From the NCBI GenBank assembly GCA_903880655.1, contig CAIRQE010000003.1, forward strand, positions 1 through 13,095: 13,095 nucleotides of DNA, read 5' to 3'. Below are positions 1 through 7,041 of this stretch, in pieces. The first letter of the stretch is position 1, and every line of letters starts with the position of its first letter. The DNA is from an uncultured bacterium. Lineage in GTDB: Bacteria > Patescibacteriota > Saccharimonadia > Saccharimonadales > CAIOMD01. Under the pieces are notes generated by a model that saw nothing but the letters and a program-made list of their open reading frames with translations, made no database searches and was not told the DNA's origin. The translations under genes were made by a program, and so were the position numbers.

Positions 1-1094
1 AACTTATGCATATTGATGTGGGTTTTACTGATGACTGTATCGGGCCAAATGTAGAAAAAGCTGTAAATGCACTTATGCCAGGAGATTGCTTGCTTCTTGA
101 GAATTTACGATTTCATAAAGAAGAAGAGGCAAATGATCTTGATTTCTCAAAGAAATTAGCTGCCCTTGCAGACGTGTTTGTGCAAGACGGCTTTGGAGTC
201 GTACATCGGGCACACGCGAGCACGACAGGGATAACTCATTTCATCGTATCTGTCGCAGGATTGCTGCTTGAAAAAGAAGTAACAAGTATAACTACTGCTA
301 TGACGAATCCAGATCGGCCACTTGCAATAGTAATCGGTGGCGCTAAGGTTTCGGATAAAATTGAGCTTCTTGACGTATTTATAGAAAAAGCAGATTACGT
401 TGCTGTAGTTGGTGCAATGGCAAATACCTTTTTAATGATTGAGGATATTCCAATTGGATTATCTCGTGCGGATAAAGATGCACTAGATAGTGCGAAATTA
501 CTCTATCAAAAGGCTCAAGAAAGAATGAGAAGGGAGCAATTTACCTTTTACTTACCGCACGATGTTGTCGTATCTAAAGCCATAGATAATACGCTGCCCA
601 CGAGAATCGTTGATATAGCCTCACATGCTTACTCAGACATAAACTCCTACCCTAAGATTCCCGACAGTACTTCCTACACCGTCCAGTCAGATGAATATAT
701 TTTAGATATCGGGCCAATGACGGCATCAAGTATCGCAGGGGCTATGAAACTTTCTGGTACCGCAGTCTGGAATGGTACCGCAGGGGTTACGGAAGTTAAA
801 GGCTTAAATGGAGCTGCGGATCCTTATTCTCACGGAACAAAGCTTATAATTGAAGGGCTTGTCGGAGAGCATCCGCGAGATGATAATAAACCTTTCACTA
901 TTGTTGGGGGTGGTGATACGGTTGGATTCGTAGAGTCTGTGCCATGGCTAAGAGAGAGACTTAATCACGTATCAACAGGTGGTGGAGCAAGTCTAGAGCT
1001 GATGGCAGGAAAAAAACTTCCAGGCCTCGACGCCCTACAAAATAAGGATGTAAAAATGGGCACCTCCACAGCATTAAAAAGTGGTACTATTTAA
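1..1094 (+). CDS. pgk: Phosphoglycerate kinase, 5'-truncated by the window edge
   Basis: Glycolytic enzyme that converts 1,3-bisphosphoglycerate and ADP to 3-phosphoglycerate and ATP in the cytoplasm. The reading frame is open to the left edge (first full codon at position 3), and the visible part starts at the DDCIGP region, so roughly the first 80 residues lie outside; the ATG at position 6 is internal. Seen in order: LLLENLRFHKEEEAND, DGFGVVHRAHAST (substrate-binding region), GGAKVSDKIELL, and near the C terminus GGGDTVGFVE and STGGGASLELMAGKKLPGLDAL. The nucleotide-loop segment reads WNGTAGVTE where many bacterial enzymes have NGPMGVFE. The C terminus runs about 18 residues past the usual GLDAL end. 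tpiA follows after a 24-nt gap, the common pgk-tpiA operon order. Family assignment is secure. Confidence 0.97.
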   Translation, partial: LMHIDVGFTDDCIGPNVEKAVNALMPGDCLLLENLRFHKEEEANDLDFSKKLAALADVFVQDGFGVVHRAHASTTGITHFIVSVAGLLLEKEVTSITTAMTNPDRPLAIVIGGAKVSDKIELLDVFIEKADYVAVVGAMANTFLMIEDIPIGLSRADKDALDSAKLLYQKAQERMRREQFTFYLPHDVVVSKAIDNTLPTRIVDIASHAYSDINSYPKIPDSTSYTVQSDEYILDIGPMTASSIAGAMKLSGTAVWNGTAGVTEVKGLNGAADPYSHGTKLIIEGLVGEHPRDDNKPFTIVGGGDTVGFVESVPWLRERLNHVSTGGGASLELMAGKKLPGLDALQNKDVKMGTSTALKSGTI

Positions 1095-1118
1095 GGGAAA
1101 TAAGGTGGGCATACTTAG

Positions 1119-1898
1119 ATGAAAAAAATTCTGATAGCGGGTAACTGGAAGATGAATCTTAACGTTTCAGAAGCTAGCTTACTCACGAAAAGACTTCAAG
1201 ATAGGATTGCGATCCATAGAGATATTGAAGTTGTGTTAATTCCCTCGATGCTTGACCTGCAACCCATAAGCCTTCAAATAGATCGTCGTAAATTTAAATT
1301 AGCTGCTCAAAATGCTTACTATAAAGATTCGGGTGCCTACACGGGTGAGGTTTCATTTACGATGCTCAGAGATCTTGTTAGCTATTGTTTGATTGGACAT
1401 TCAGAGCGACGTCATATTTTTAATGAAACCCTGGAAGAGGTGCGAGAAAAAATAGCAGCTTCTTATAGAAATGGAATAACACCAATTTTATGCGTTGGAG
1501 AAACCAAAACAGAGAGAATTAATAAAGAAACCGATCAAGTACTTGAAGATCAAATGCAAAGTGCACTTGCCAACATCACAGCATCTGAGATTGAATCACT
1601 CGTAGTAGCTTATGAACCAGTCTGGGCAATCGGAACCGGAGATCTCGCTACTCCCGACCAAGCCGTAGCTGCAGTAAAGACGATCAGAAATTCAATATCA
1701 AGCCTTTATGGCAATGAAGCTTCTAAGAAAGTTAGAGTTCTATATGGTGGCAGTGTTAATCCGGATGTGGCGACTGGATTCTTAAAAGCTGATGGAATTG
1801 ACGGATTACTTGTTGGCGGAGCAAGTCTTAATTATGCTCAATTTACGGATATTGTTGATGCAGCTTTTGAAGTACACCATGATTTAGAAAAAAGGTAA
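1119..1898 (+). CDS. tpiA: Triosephosphate isomerase
   Basis: Interconverts dihydroxyacetone phosphate and glyceraldehyde 3-phosphate in the cytoplasm. The 259-aa length is normal for the family. All catalytic landmarks are visible: Lys11 in AGNWKMNL, the electrophile His94 in IGHSERR, the base Glu166 in AYEPVWAIGTG (start of flexible loop 6), and the phosphate-binding LYGGSV and GGASL segments near the C terminus. The ATG at 1119 is chosen because it gives the standard N terminus and follows an AAGGTGGG ribosome-binding site at 1103-1110. It sits 24 nt after pgk, and the next gene starts 2 nt after its stop, so the three genes are probably co-transcribed. No odd residues were seen. Confidence 0.98.
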   Translation: MKKILIAGNWKMNLNVSEASLLTKRLQDRIAIHRDIEVVLIPSMLDLQPISLQIDRRKFKLAAQNAYYKDSGAYTGEVSFTMLRDLVSYCLIGHSERRHIFNETLEEVREKIAASYRNGITPILCVGETKTERINKETDQVLEDQMQSALANITASEIESLVVAYEPVWAIGTGDLATPDQAVAAVKTIRNSISSLYGNEASKKVRVLYGGSVNPDVATGFLKADGIDGLLVGGASLNYAQFTDIVDAAFEVHHDLEKR

Positions 1899-1900
1899 TC

Positions 1901-2269
1901 GTGGAAGCAAAAAAACAACCAAAAATTATTTCAGACTTTTCTCGACCAAAGAAAGTTAGTGCAACGAAGCGCCCGCCTTCAGTAAAAAATAAAGTGCTGG
2001 TAAAGGATTACGAGGAAAAGGATGCTTCGTATCTAGGGAATAATCATGGAATATCTATGACACCAAGTGCTATGCAGCTTCATGCACAAAAGCTTAAACA
2101 AACAATGCAGCAACCATTCATCTATGACACTAATTTTATTCATCGTCCTCTTAATGAAACGATGAAACAAAAAAGCTATACAAAACAGGCCTTACTTTTT
2201 GGATTTTTGTGGACGCTGCTGACTATGTCAGTTGTATTTATTATTTTATATAGAATTGGAAATAGTTAA
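1901..2269 (+). CDS. Hypothetical protein with C-terminal membrane anchor
   Basis: 122-aa protein that I do not recognise. It starts with GTG two nucleotides after the tpiA stop; AAAAAAGG in the end of tpiA serves as ribosome-binding site, and the first in-frame ATG lies 52 codons further in. The first 95 residues are hydrophilic and rich in Lys, Pro, Ser and Gln (several KRPP/RPKK-type basic clusters), with no predicted signal peptide. Residues about 97-118 form one hydrophobic membrane segment, leaving only four residues after it. The layout is that of a tail-anchored protein with a cytoplasmic N-terminal domain. Position in the pgk-tpiA operon gives no clear functional link. The gene is supported by tight coupling and an open frame, not by homology. 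Confidence 0.75.
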   Translation: MEAKKQPKIISDFSRPKKVSATKRPPSVKNKVLVKDYEEKDASYLGNNHGISMTPSAMQLHAQKLKQTMQQPFIYDTNFIHRPLNETMKQKSYTKQALLFGFLWTLLTMSVVFIILYRIGNS

Positions 2270-2284
2270 AATAACGTCTTCTAC

Positions 2285-2310
2285 AACAGTTTTAGGAGAC
2301 CAAAACTGTT
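2285..2310. repeat. 9-bp perfect inverted repeat upstream of the helicase
   Basis: AACAGTTTT (2285-2293) and AAAACTGTT (2302-2310) form a perfect dyad around the 8-nt centre AGGAGACC. A bulged A would allow two more G-C pairs. No T-tract follows, so it is not a standard intrinsic terminator. Its right arm abuts and overlaps the putative -10 region of the helicase promoter, which suits an operator. The half-sites do not match the E. coli (CTGT-N8-ACAG) or Gram-positive LexA boxes. The structure is seen directly; regulation is inferred. Confidence 0.55.
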
Positions 2311-2315
2311 ACACT
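2307..2315 (+). promoter_or_regulatory. Putative extended -10 promoter for the helicase
   Basis: TGT followed by TACACT (2310-2315) matches a TGn-extended -10 element. Transcription would start near 2322, only about two nucleotides before the ATG at 2324, implying a leaderless or nearly leaderless mRNA. That would explain why no Shine-Dalgarno sequence precedes the gene at normal spacing. No good -35 was seen. Confidence 0.4.
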
Positions 2316-2323
2316 TAAAAGAT

Positions 2324-4468
2324 ATGCATAGCGACTTACTTGACGGTTTGAATCCGGAACAACAAAAAGCTGTAAAAACAACAGAAGGCCCGTTGCTTAT
2401 ATTGGCTGGGGCAGGCAGCGGTAAGACAAAAACGTTAACTCATCGAGTTGCATATCTAGTAAAGAATCAATTAGCTACTTCTTCACAAATTCTTGGTGTT
2501 ACTTTTACGAATAAAGCCGCAAAAGAAATGCGGGAGCGCGTCGCTGTTCTTCTTGGCGATAATGCAGAACATCGCAGCTTCATGCCTTATATGGGTACTT
2601 TCCATAGCATGTGCGTTAAAATCTTAAGAATTGATGGGCAGTATATTGGACTTCCAAGCAATTTTGTTATCTTTGATGAATCGGATAGAACTGCGTTGAT
2701 TAAGCAATTAGCTAAACAGCAATCGATTGATGAAAAACAATTTCCATCTCGAATGATTGGATCACTAATTAGCAGTGCAAAGAATGAGCTACTTTCCCCT
2801 GCTGAGTACAACGGCATCGCTTCAACACCGAATCAAAAAACAGCTTCCCGGATTTTTCCGCTTTATGAAAAAGGCTTACGCGACCAGCAAGCCCTGGATT
2901 TTGATGATCTAATTGGACGAACTGTCAGTTTGCTTGAGAATAATCCTGAAGTAAAAGAGAAGTGGCGGAGACAGTTTAAATACATCTTAATCGATGAATA
3001 TCAAGATACAAACGCAGCACAATATAAGCTTATTAAACTTTTCACCAATGAAAATAAGAACATTTGCGTCGTTGGTGATGATTGGCAAAGTATCTATAGC
3101 TGGCGTGGTGCTGACTTTAAGAATATTTTGAATTTTGAAAGAGACTATCCTAAAGCAACAATAATTAAGCTTGAACAAAACTATCGAAGCACCAAACTCA
3201 TTTTGGATGCTGCACACGCCGTGATAATGAAAAACAAAGACAGGTCAGACAAGAAGCTCTGGACTTCCGCAAAAGATGGTCAGCCCGTTCAGATGGTACA
3301 AGTGCAAAATGAACGCGCTGAAGGTGAGGCTATTATTAGGCGAATTCAAACCTACGTTGATATGCATCTCAGGAAATATCATGATTTTGCAGTTCTTTAT
3401 AGAACAAACGCCCAAAGTCGAAGCATTGAGGAACAGTTTGTACGATATGGAATACCTTACAAAATTGTTGGTGGAGTCCGGTTTTACGATAGAGCAGAAA
3501 TTAAAGATATCATAGGGTATCTACGACTTATCTACCAACCTGAGGATTTAGTTAGCTTCTCAAGAGTTGTGAATGTGCCTTCTCGGGGCATTGGAGCTAA
3601 ATCAACGCAAAATTTTCTTGATTGGCGAATTATGGAAAGCCTTACCCTTGATGAAGCCTTTAAGAATATAGATACTGCACCACTTATGGCGAAAGCAAAG
3701 AATGCATTAAAAGATTTTATCGGTGTTGTACAAAGCCTAAGAGCTGCGAGTGAGGAGTTACCCGTTGCGGTACTCATCGATAAACTATTGAAGGCAACGG
3801 ATTATCTGAAACATTTAGACGATGGTTCTGTTCAGTCAGAGGCACGCCAGGAAAACGTTAAAGAACTTATGAGCGTCGCCAAAGCGTATAGTGAGGTTGG
3901 ATTAAGTAGTTTTCTCGAAGAAGTAGCGCTTGTTAGTGATTTAGATGGCCTGAATAATAGTAACGATTCAGTTACGCTCATGACTCTCCATGCAGCCAAA
4001 GGTTTGGAATTTCCTGTCGTATTTATGCCAGGAATGGAAGAATCTATATTCCCTCACAGCAGAGCTTTATTTGATCAATCAGAAATGGAAGAAGAACGAC
4101 GCCTATGTTATGTGGGAATGACAAGGGCCCGAGAAGAGCTTTTCATGATGTATACCGATAGTAGAATTCTTTACGGAGGCTTGCAGCACAATCCACCTTC
4201 TCGTTTCTTGGGCGAAATCGACAGTAGCTTTCAAACGCAGTCATCTCCTCTTGGCAGCGGAATGTTTGGAACAGCTAATATATCTAGCCCGTCAAATTCA
4301 ACCGAACCTCGCTATATACCGGAGCTTGAAGAAGGGGATGAAGTCAGGCATCAATTATTTGGCATAGGCACAGTGATGGAAATTGACGGGGATACGGTCG
4401 CAATTTACTTTAAGGGAAAGGGTGCTAAAAAACTTAACATCGCTTTTGCACCATTAGAGAAACTGTGA
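2324..4468 (+). CDS. pcrA: UvrD/PcrA-type superfamily 1A DNA helicase
   Basis: ATP-dependent 3'-5' DNA helicase/translocase for DNA repair and for clearing replication or transcription blocks. The 714-aa length suits PcrA/UvrD. Motifs in order: Q-motif region LNPEQQKAV (residues 9-17), Walker A GAGSGKT with Lys34, motif Ia VTFTNKAAKEM, DFDDL (192-196), Walker B IDEYQDT (223-229), motif III QSIYSWRGAD (255-264), motif IV EQNYRST, motif V VTLMTLHAAKGLEFP, and motif VI CYVGMTRAREEL. The C-terminal 45 residues (EEGDEVRHQLFGIGTV onward) match the PcrA-type Tudor-like domain that contacts RNA polymerase in known members, favouring PcrA/UvrD over Rep. The ATG at 2324 is the only plausible start; no in-frame ATG/GTG/TTG with a ribosome-binding site lies just upstream. 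Its stop overlaps the next gene. Confidence 0.96.
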   Translation: MHSDLLDGLNPEQQKAVKTTEGPLLILAGAGSGKTKTLTHRVAYLVKNQLATSSQILGVTFTNKAAKEMRERVAVLLGDNAEHRSFMPYMGTFHSMCVKILRIDGQYIGLPSNFVIFDESDRTALIKQLAKQQSIDEKQFPSRMIGSLISSAKNELLSPAEYNGIASTPNQKTASRIFPLYEKGLRDQQALDFDDLIGRTVSLLENNPEVKEKWRRQFKYILIDEYQDTNAAQYKLIKLFTNENKNICVVGDDWQSIYSWRGADFKNILNFERDYPKATIIKLEQNYRSTKLILDAAHAVIMKNKDRSDKKLWTSAKDGQPVQMVQVQNERAEGEAIIRRIQTYVDMHLRKYHDFAVLYRTNAQSRSIEEQFVRYGIPYKIVGGVRFYDRAEIKDIIGYLRLIYQPEDLVSFSRVVNVPSRGIGAKSTQNFLDWRIMESLTLDEAFKNIDTAPLMAKAKNALKDFIGVVQSLRAASEELPVAVLIDKLLKATDYLKHLDDGSVQSEARQENVKELMSVAKAYSEVGLSSFLEEVALVSDLDGLNNSNDSVTLMTLHAAKGLEFPVVFMPGMEESIFPHSRALFDQSEMEEERRLCYVGMTRAREELFMMYTDSRILYGGLQHNPPSRFLGEIDSSFQTQSSPLGSGMFGTANISSPSNSTEPRYIPELEEGDEVRHQLFGIGTVMEIDGDTVAIYFKGKGAKKLNIAFAPLEKL

Positions 4469-4923
4469 ACCTAAGAACCGTATTCGGTAGAGTGTCCTAT
4501 GTTCTAAGCTACCCCTTACTTTTACTTATTTTAAGAGGTAGTACTCGAGCATATGTCCTACTGCTACTCAATGACAAAATCCTATTGACTCAATCAACAC
4601 TCGATTACGCATCTCGCTGGCATCTAGTCGGCGGAGGGATAAAAAAAGGCGAAACAATAGCCCGCGGTGCCGTGCGAGAAGTTAAAGAAGAGTTGGGCAT
4701 TGATATCGATGAATCAAAGCTTGTTAGTTTGGGTAATGGGATGCTTAGGGCAAAGAATAATTACGACTACGGCCTATTCTTTTATCCTTTGGATGAAGAG
4801 CCTAAGCTTAAATTACGAAAATCTGAAATAACGAATGCAAAATTTTTCACTATACAAGAAATACCTAAAATTCAAACAAGTGATACAGTGCAGAAAGCCC
4901 TGCAGCTGCTTGCTTTAAAATAG
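4465..4923 (+). CDS. NUDIX hydrolase
   Basis: 152-aa NUDIX-family pyrophosphohydrolase. The full 23-residue NUDIX box is present at residues 57-79: G57, E63, then REVKEELGI with R71, E72, E75 and E76, the Mg2+-binding helix. RWHLVGGG precedes it where most relatives have WxLPGGG. The N terminus contains a hydrophobic stretch (about 11-24) followed by RGSTRAYVLLL, the first strand of the fold; the stretch may be a membrane-contacting helix. The GTG start at 4465 overlaps the helicase TGA (GTGA, 4 nt), so it is probably translated by coupling. Substrate cannot be told from the sequence: oxidised nucleotides would suit the repair neighbour, but nucleotide sugars or other diphosphates are equally possible. 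Confidence 0.92.
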   Translation: MNLRTVFGRVSYVLSYPLLLLILRGSTRAYVLLLLNDKILLTQSTLDYASRWHLVGGGIKKGETIARGAVREVKEELGIDIDESKLVSLGNGMLRAKNNYDYGLFFYPLDEEPKLKLRKSEITNAKFFTIQEIPKIQTSDTVQKALQLLALK

Positions 4924-4933
4924 GGTGTCATTT

Positions 4934-4942
4934 TGCTATAGT
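4934..4942 (+). promoter_or_regulatory. Putative extended -10 promoter for the cell-wall protein gene
   Basis: TGC plus TATAGT (4937-4942) is a TGn-extended -10 element just after the NUDIX stop. TTTAAA at 4914-4919 sits 17 bp upstream but is a poor -35. The predicted start near 4949 leaves a leader of about 19 nt before the ATG at 4968. Confidence 0.5.
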
Positions 4943-4967
4943 AAGAAGTAACCTTTTTGGTTTATGT

Positions 4968-6179
4968 ATGAATATTTTTAGAAAAATAACTAATTACTTT
5001 TTTCACGCTCATTTCTTTGCATTTAGTGTTTTTGCAACTCTTTTCACTTTCTTCTTTTTTGCAGGAGGATTCGTGGTTGCCAATGGACAAACGCTTGCTC
5101 CCAGTGATAGCCATATTGTTAATCTTTATGCTGATGGTCAAACATCTTATGTGCCCACAAGAGCAACAACTGTAGGTGAATTTTTACAAAAAGCTGGCGT
5201 AACCCTAAGTATGGCTGACAAAGTTGAGCCAAGTCCTTCCACGCCTATCTCACAAGATAATTTTAACGTTCAAGTCTTCAGGGCTCAGCCTTATACAGTA
5301 ACTGACGGCGAAATGACGGTTAGTATTATGTCTCCTGAAACTAGTCTGAGTTTAATTGCACAAAAAGCAGGATTCAAACTTGATGAGGCTGATGCAATTA
5401 CGATGTCCACGCCAAAAAACTTTGTGAATCAAAATATACTCGGATCAATTGTGACAATTAAACGAGCAACTGCGGTAAACGTAATACTTTACGGATCCGC
5501 TCCCGTTATCTATCGTACCCAGGCAGAAACGGTTAGTGATTTTATGAAAGAAAAAGGAGTCAAGATTGTTTCTGGTGCTACTATTTCGCCTTCTCTCAGC
5601 TCCCTAATCTCAGCTAATATGCTTATTTCTGTTTCACGACCGGGCGATTCAATTGTTACTGAATTTCAAGATGTTCCGTTCTCTGTTCAATCCATCCCTG
5701 ATCCCTCAAAATTCGTTGGTTCTAAAAATATTATTACACCTGGAATAGCGGGTAAAGCGCAGGTTATTTATAGCGTAAAAACAGTTAACGGGGTAATATC
5801 TAGGACGAAGATTTCTGAAGTTGTATCTACGCAACCCGTTCCTCAGGTTGAGCAAGACGGAACTCAGCTTCCTGTTGTTACTTCACAAAGCGTCATTGAC
5901 TGGATGCAGCAGGTCGGTATATCTCCTGGCGATTACTACTATGTTGATTTTATTGTAAATCATGAAGCGGGCTGGAATGGTGCTACGAAATGGAACCGTG
6001 CCGGAAGTGGCGCGTATGGCATATGCCAGGCACTACCGGGGGGTAAGATGGTATCAGCAGGCAGTGACTGGGCTACTAATCCGGTTACTCAACTTAGATG
6101 GTGTAATAATTATGCAATTAGCAAATATGGAAGCTGGGCTAGTGCGTATAATTTCTGGACTATAAATAGGTGGTGGTAG
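4968..6179 (+). CDS. Exported DUF348-G5 protein with lysozyme-like C-terminal domain (YabE/RpfB type)
   Basis: 403-aa surface protein likely to cleave peptidoglycan. Residues about 14-38 are a long hydrophobic signal/anchor segment. Three DUF348 repeats follow (about 48-106, 108-166 and 169-226), each with the pattern Y-x-TxA-xTVxxFLxxxGV; then a G5 domain (about 228-300, ending SEVVSTQPVPQV). The C-terminal ~80 residues form a small transglycosylase/lysozyme-like domain, with probable catalytic Glu333 in VNHEAGWN, then SGAYGICQALPG and a Trp-rich tail (ASAYNFWTINRWW). C353 and C379 may pair as a disulfide. The architecture matches Firmicute YabE and actinobacterial RpfB, but the catalytic domain looks closer to Apf-type lysozyme-like domains. 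The ATG at 4968 gives an intact signal peptide; an out-of-frame ATG at 4964 opens only five codons. rsmA starts 13 nt downstream. Confidence 0.9.
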   Translation: MNIFRKITNYFFHAHFFAFSVFATLFTFFFFAGGFVVANGQTLAPSDSHIVNLYADGQTSYVPTRATTVGEFLQKAGVTLSMADKVEPSPSTPISQDNFNVQVFRAQPYTVTDGEMTVSIMSPETSLSLIAQKAGFKLDEADAITMSTPKNFVNQNILGSIVTIKRATAVNVILYGSAPVIYRTQAETVSDFMKEKGVKIVSGATISPSLSSLISANMLISVSRPGDSIVTEFQDVPFSVQSIPDPSKFVGSKNIITPGIAGKAQVIYSVKTVNGVISRTKISEVVSTQPVPQVEQDGTQLPVVTSQSVIDWMQQVGISPGDYYYVDFIVNHEAGWNGATKWNRAGSGAYGICQALPGGKMVSAGSDWATNPVTQLRWCNNYAISKYGSWASAYNFWTINRWW

Positions 6180-6192
6180 ACCCACGATTTAT

Positions 6193-6987
6193 ATGGCGGA
6201 AATTAAACCAAAAAAAGAATTAGGTCAACATTGGCTTCATGACCAGGGTGTTCTGGATGCAATTTGCGTCGCTGCTGATGTTGCAGTGAATGATTATGTT
6301 GTTGAAATTGGGCCGGGGCTAGGCACGCTCACGCAAAATCTTTTAGACAATGGCGCAAAGGTGCACGCAATCGAATTCGATCATGATTTGGCGATAAGTT
6401 TACGAGCACGAATCAAGAGCCATCAAGAACAACTTGAAATAAGTGAAGCAGATATTATGCGTTTTGATTTCACCTCACTTCCAAAAGAATATAAGATTGT
6501 AGCCAATATCCCTTACTATTTAACATCTGGGCTGCTAAGGCTTATATCCGAAACTTCAAATCCACCAAAAAAGGCAGTGCTCCTTGTGCAAAAAGAAGTA
6601 GCAGAGCGAGTCTGCGCGAAACCTGGACAAACTTCTTTGTTAAGTATAAGTACGCAAATGTATTTCGATGTCTCACTTGGAATTTTAGTACCAGCAACAC
6701 TTTTTACGCCACCGCCTAAGGTTGATTCGCAAGTTCTTGTTTTGCAAAGAAGGGAAACTCCTTATTTTGGTGACGCTGATGAGAAGAAGATATTTCAAGT
6801 AGTGAAAGCTGGTTTTAGTGAACGAAGAAAAAAACTCCGTAGTAGTTTAAGCGGTGGACTTGGTATCTCTAAAGAAGCAGCCGATAATTTGCTTACAGAA
6901 GCTAGAATCAACGGTGACTTGCGGGCCCAAAACTTAACACTTGAAAACTGGGTGCAATTGGCTAGAGTATTGAAGAGCGACGAATAG
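6193..6987 (+). CDS. rsmA: 16S rRNA adenine dimethyltransferase RsmA (KsgA)
   Basis: Uses S-adenosylmethionine to dimethylate two adjacent adenines in the 3'-terminal hairpin of 16S rRNA (A1518/A1519 in E. coli), a late 30S assembly step. At 264 aa it has family length. Visible: the N-terminal KKELGQHWLHD (KxxLGQxFL motif), SAM motif I VVEIGPGLGTLT (GPGLG at 40-44), acidic E61 in the AIEFD strand, the catalytic motif IV NIPYY (105-109), and the C-terminal PPPKVDSQV and FSERRKKLRSSL. Start ATG at 6193; only a weak GGTGGT lies upstream, in the end of the previous gene, so translation may depend on readthrough from it. RsmA following a YabE-like gene recalls Bacillus order, though the rnmV gene usually between them is absent here. 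Confidence 0.97.
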   Translation: MAEIKPKKELGQHWLHDQGVLDAICVAADVAVNDYVVEIGPGLGTLTQNLLDNGAKVHAIEFDHDLAISLRARIKSHQEQLEISEADIMRFDFTSLPKEYKIVANIPYYLTSGLLRLISETSNPPKKAVLLVQKEVAERVCAKPGQTSLLSISTQMYFDVSLGILVPATLFTPPPKVDSQVLVLQRRETPYFGDADEKKIFQVVKAGFSERRKKLRSSLSGGLGISKEAADNLLTEARINGDLRAQNLTLENWVQLARVLKSDE

Positions 6988-7009
6988 TATAGAAAAAACA
7001 TAAAAGTTA

Positions 7010-7018
7010 TGCTATAAT
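7010..7018 (+). promoter_or_regulatory. Extended -10 promoter of ssrA
   Basis: TGC followed by consensus TATAAT (7013-7018). No recognisable -35 at 16-18 bp spacing, which extended -10 promoters tolerate. Predicted start near 7025 gives a roughly 17-nt 5' leader to be removed before the mature tmRNA end at 7042. Confidence 0.75.
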
Positions 7019-7041
7019 ATGTGTACTCGTTAAGAGGTTAT

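Noticed and set aside
2285..2310. Inverted repeat read as an intrinsic terminator of the pgk-tpiA operon
   Set aside because: No T-tract follows either arm, and the stem is AT-rich; an operator or RNA hairpin fits better.
2285..2310. Inverted repeat read as a LexA (SOS) box
   Set aside because: The arms run ACAG...CTGT with 16 nt between, the reverse of CTGT-N8-ACAG, and do not match the GAAC/GTTC Gram-positive box.
2587..2817. Minus-strand frames inside the helicase (also 2987-3217 and 3532-3777)
   Set aside because: They lie fully within a gene with complete helicase motifs, and their translations show no domain or sensible start context.
4964..4981. Upstream ATG overlapping the start of the G5 protein
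   Set aside because: It opens only five codons (MYEYF) before a stop and has no Shine-Dalgarno; most likely chance, although a tiny upstream ORF cannot be excluded.
6795..7001. Minus-strand frame over the end of rsmA
   Set aside because: Antisense to conserved RsmA sequence, with no ribosome-binding site and no recognisable product.
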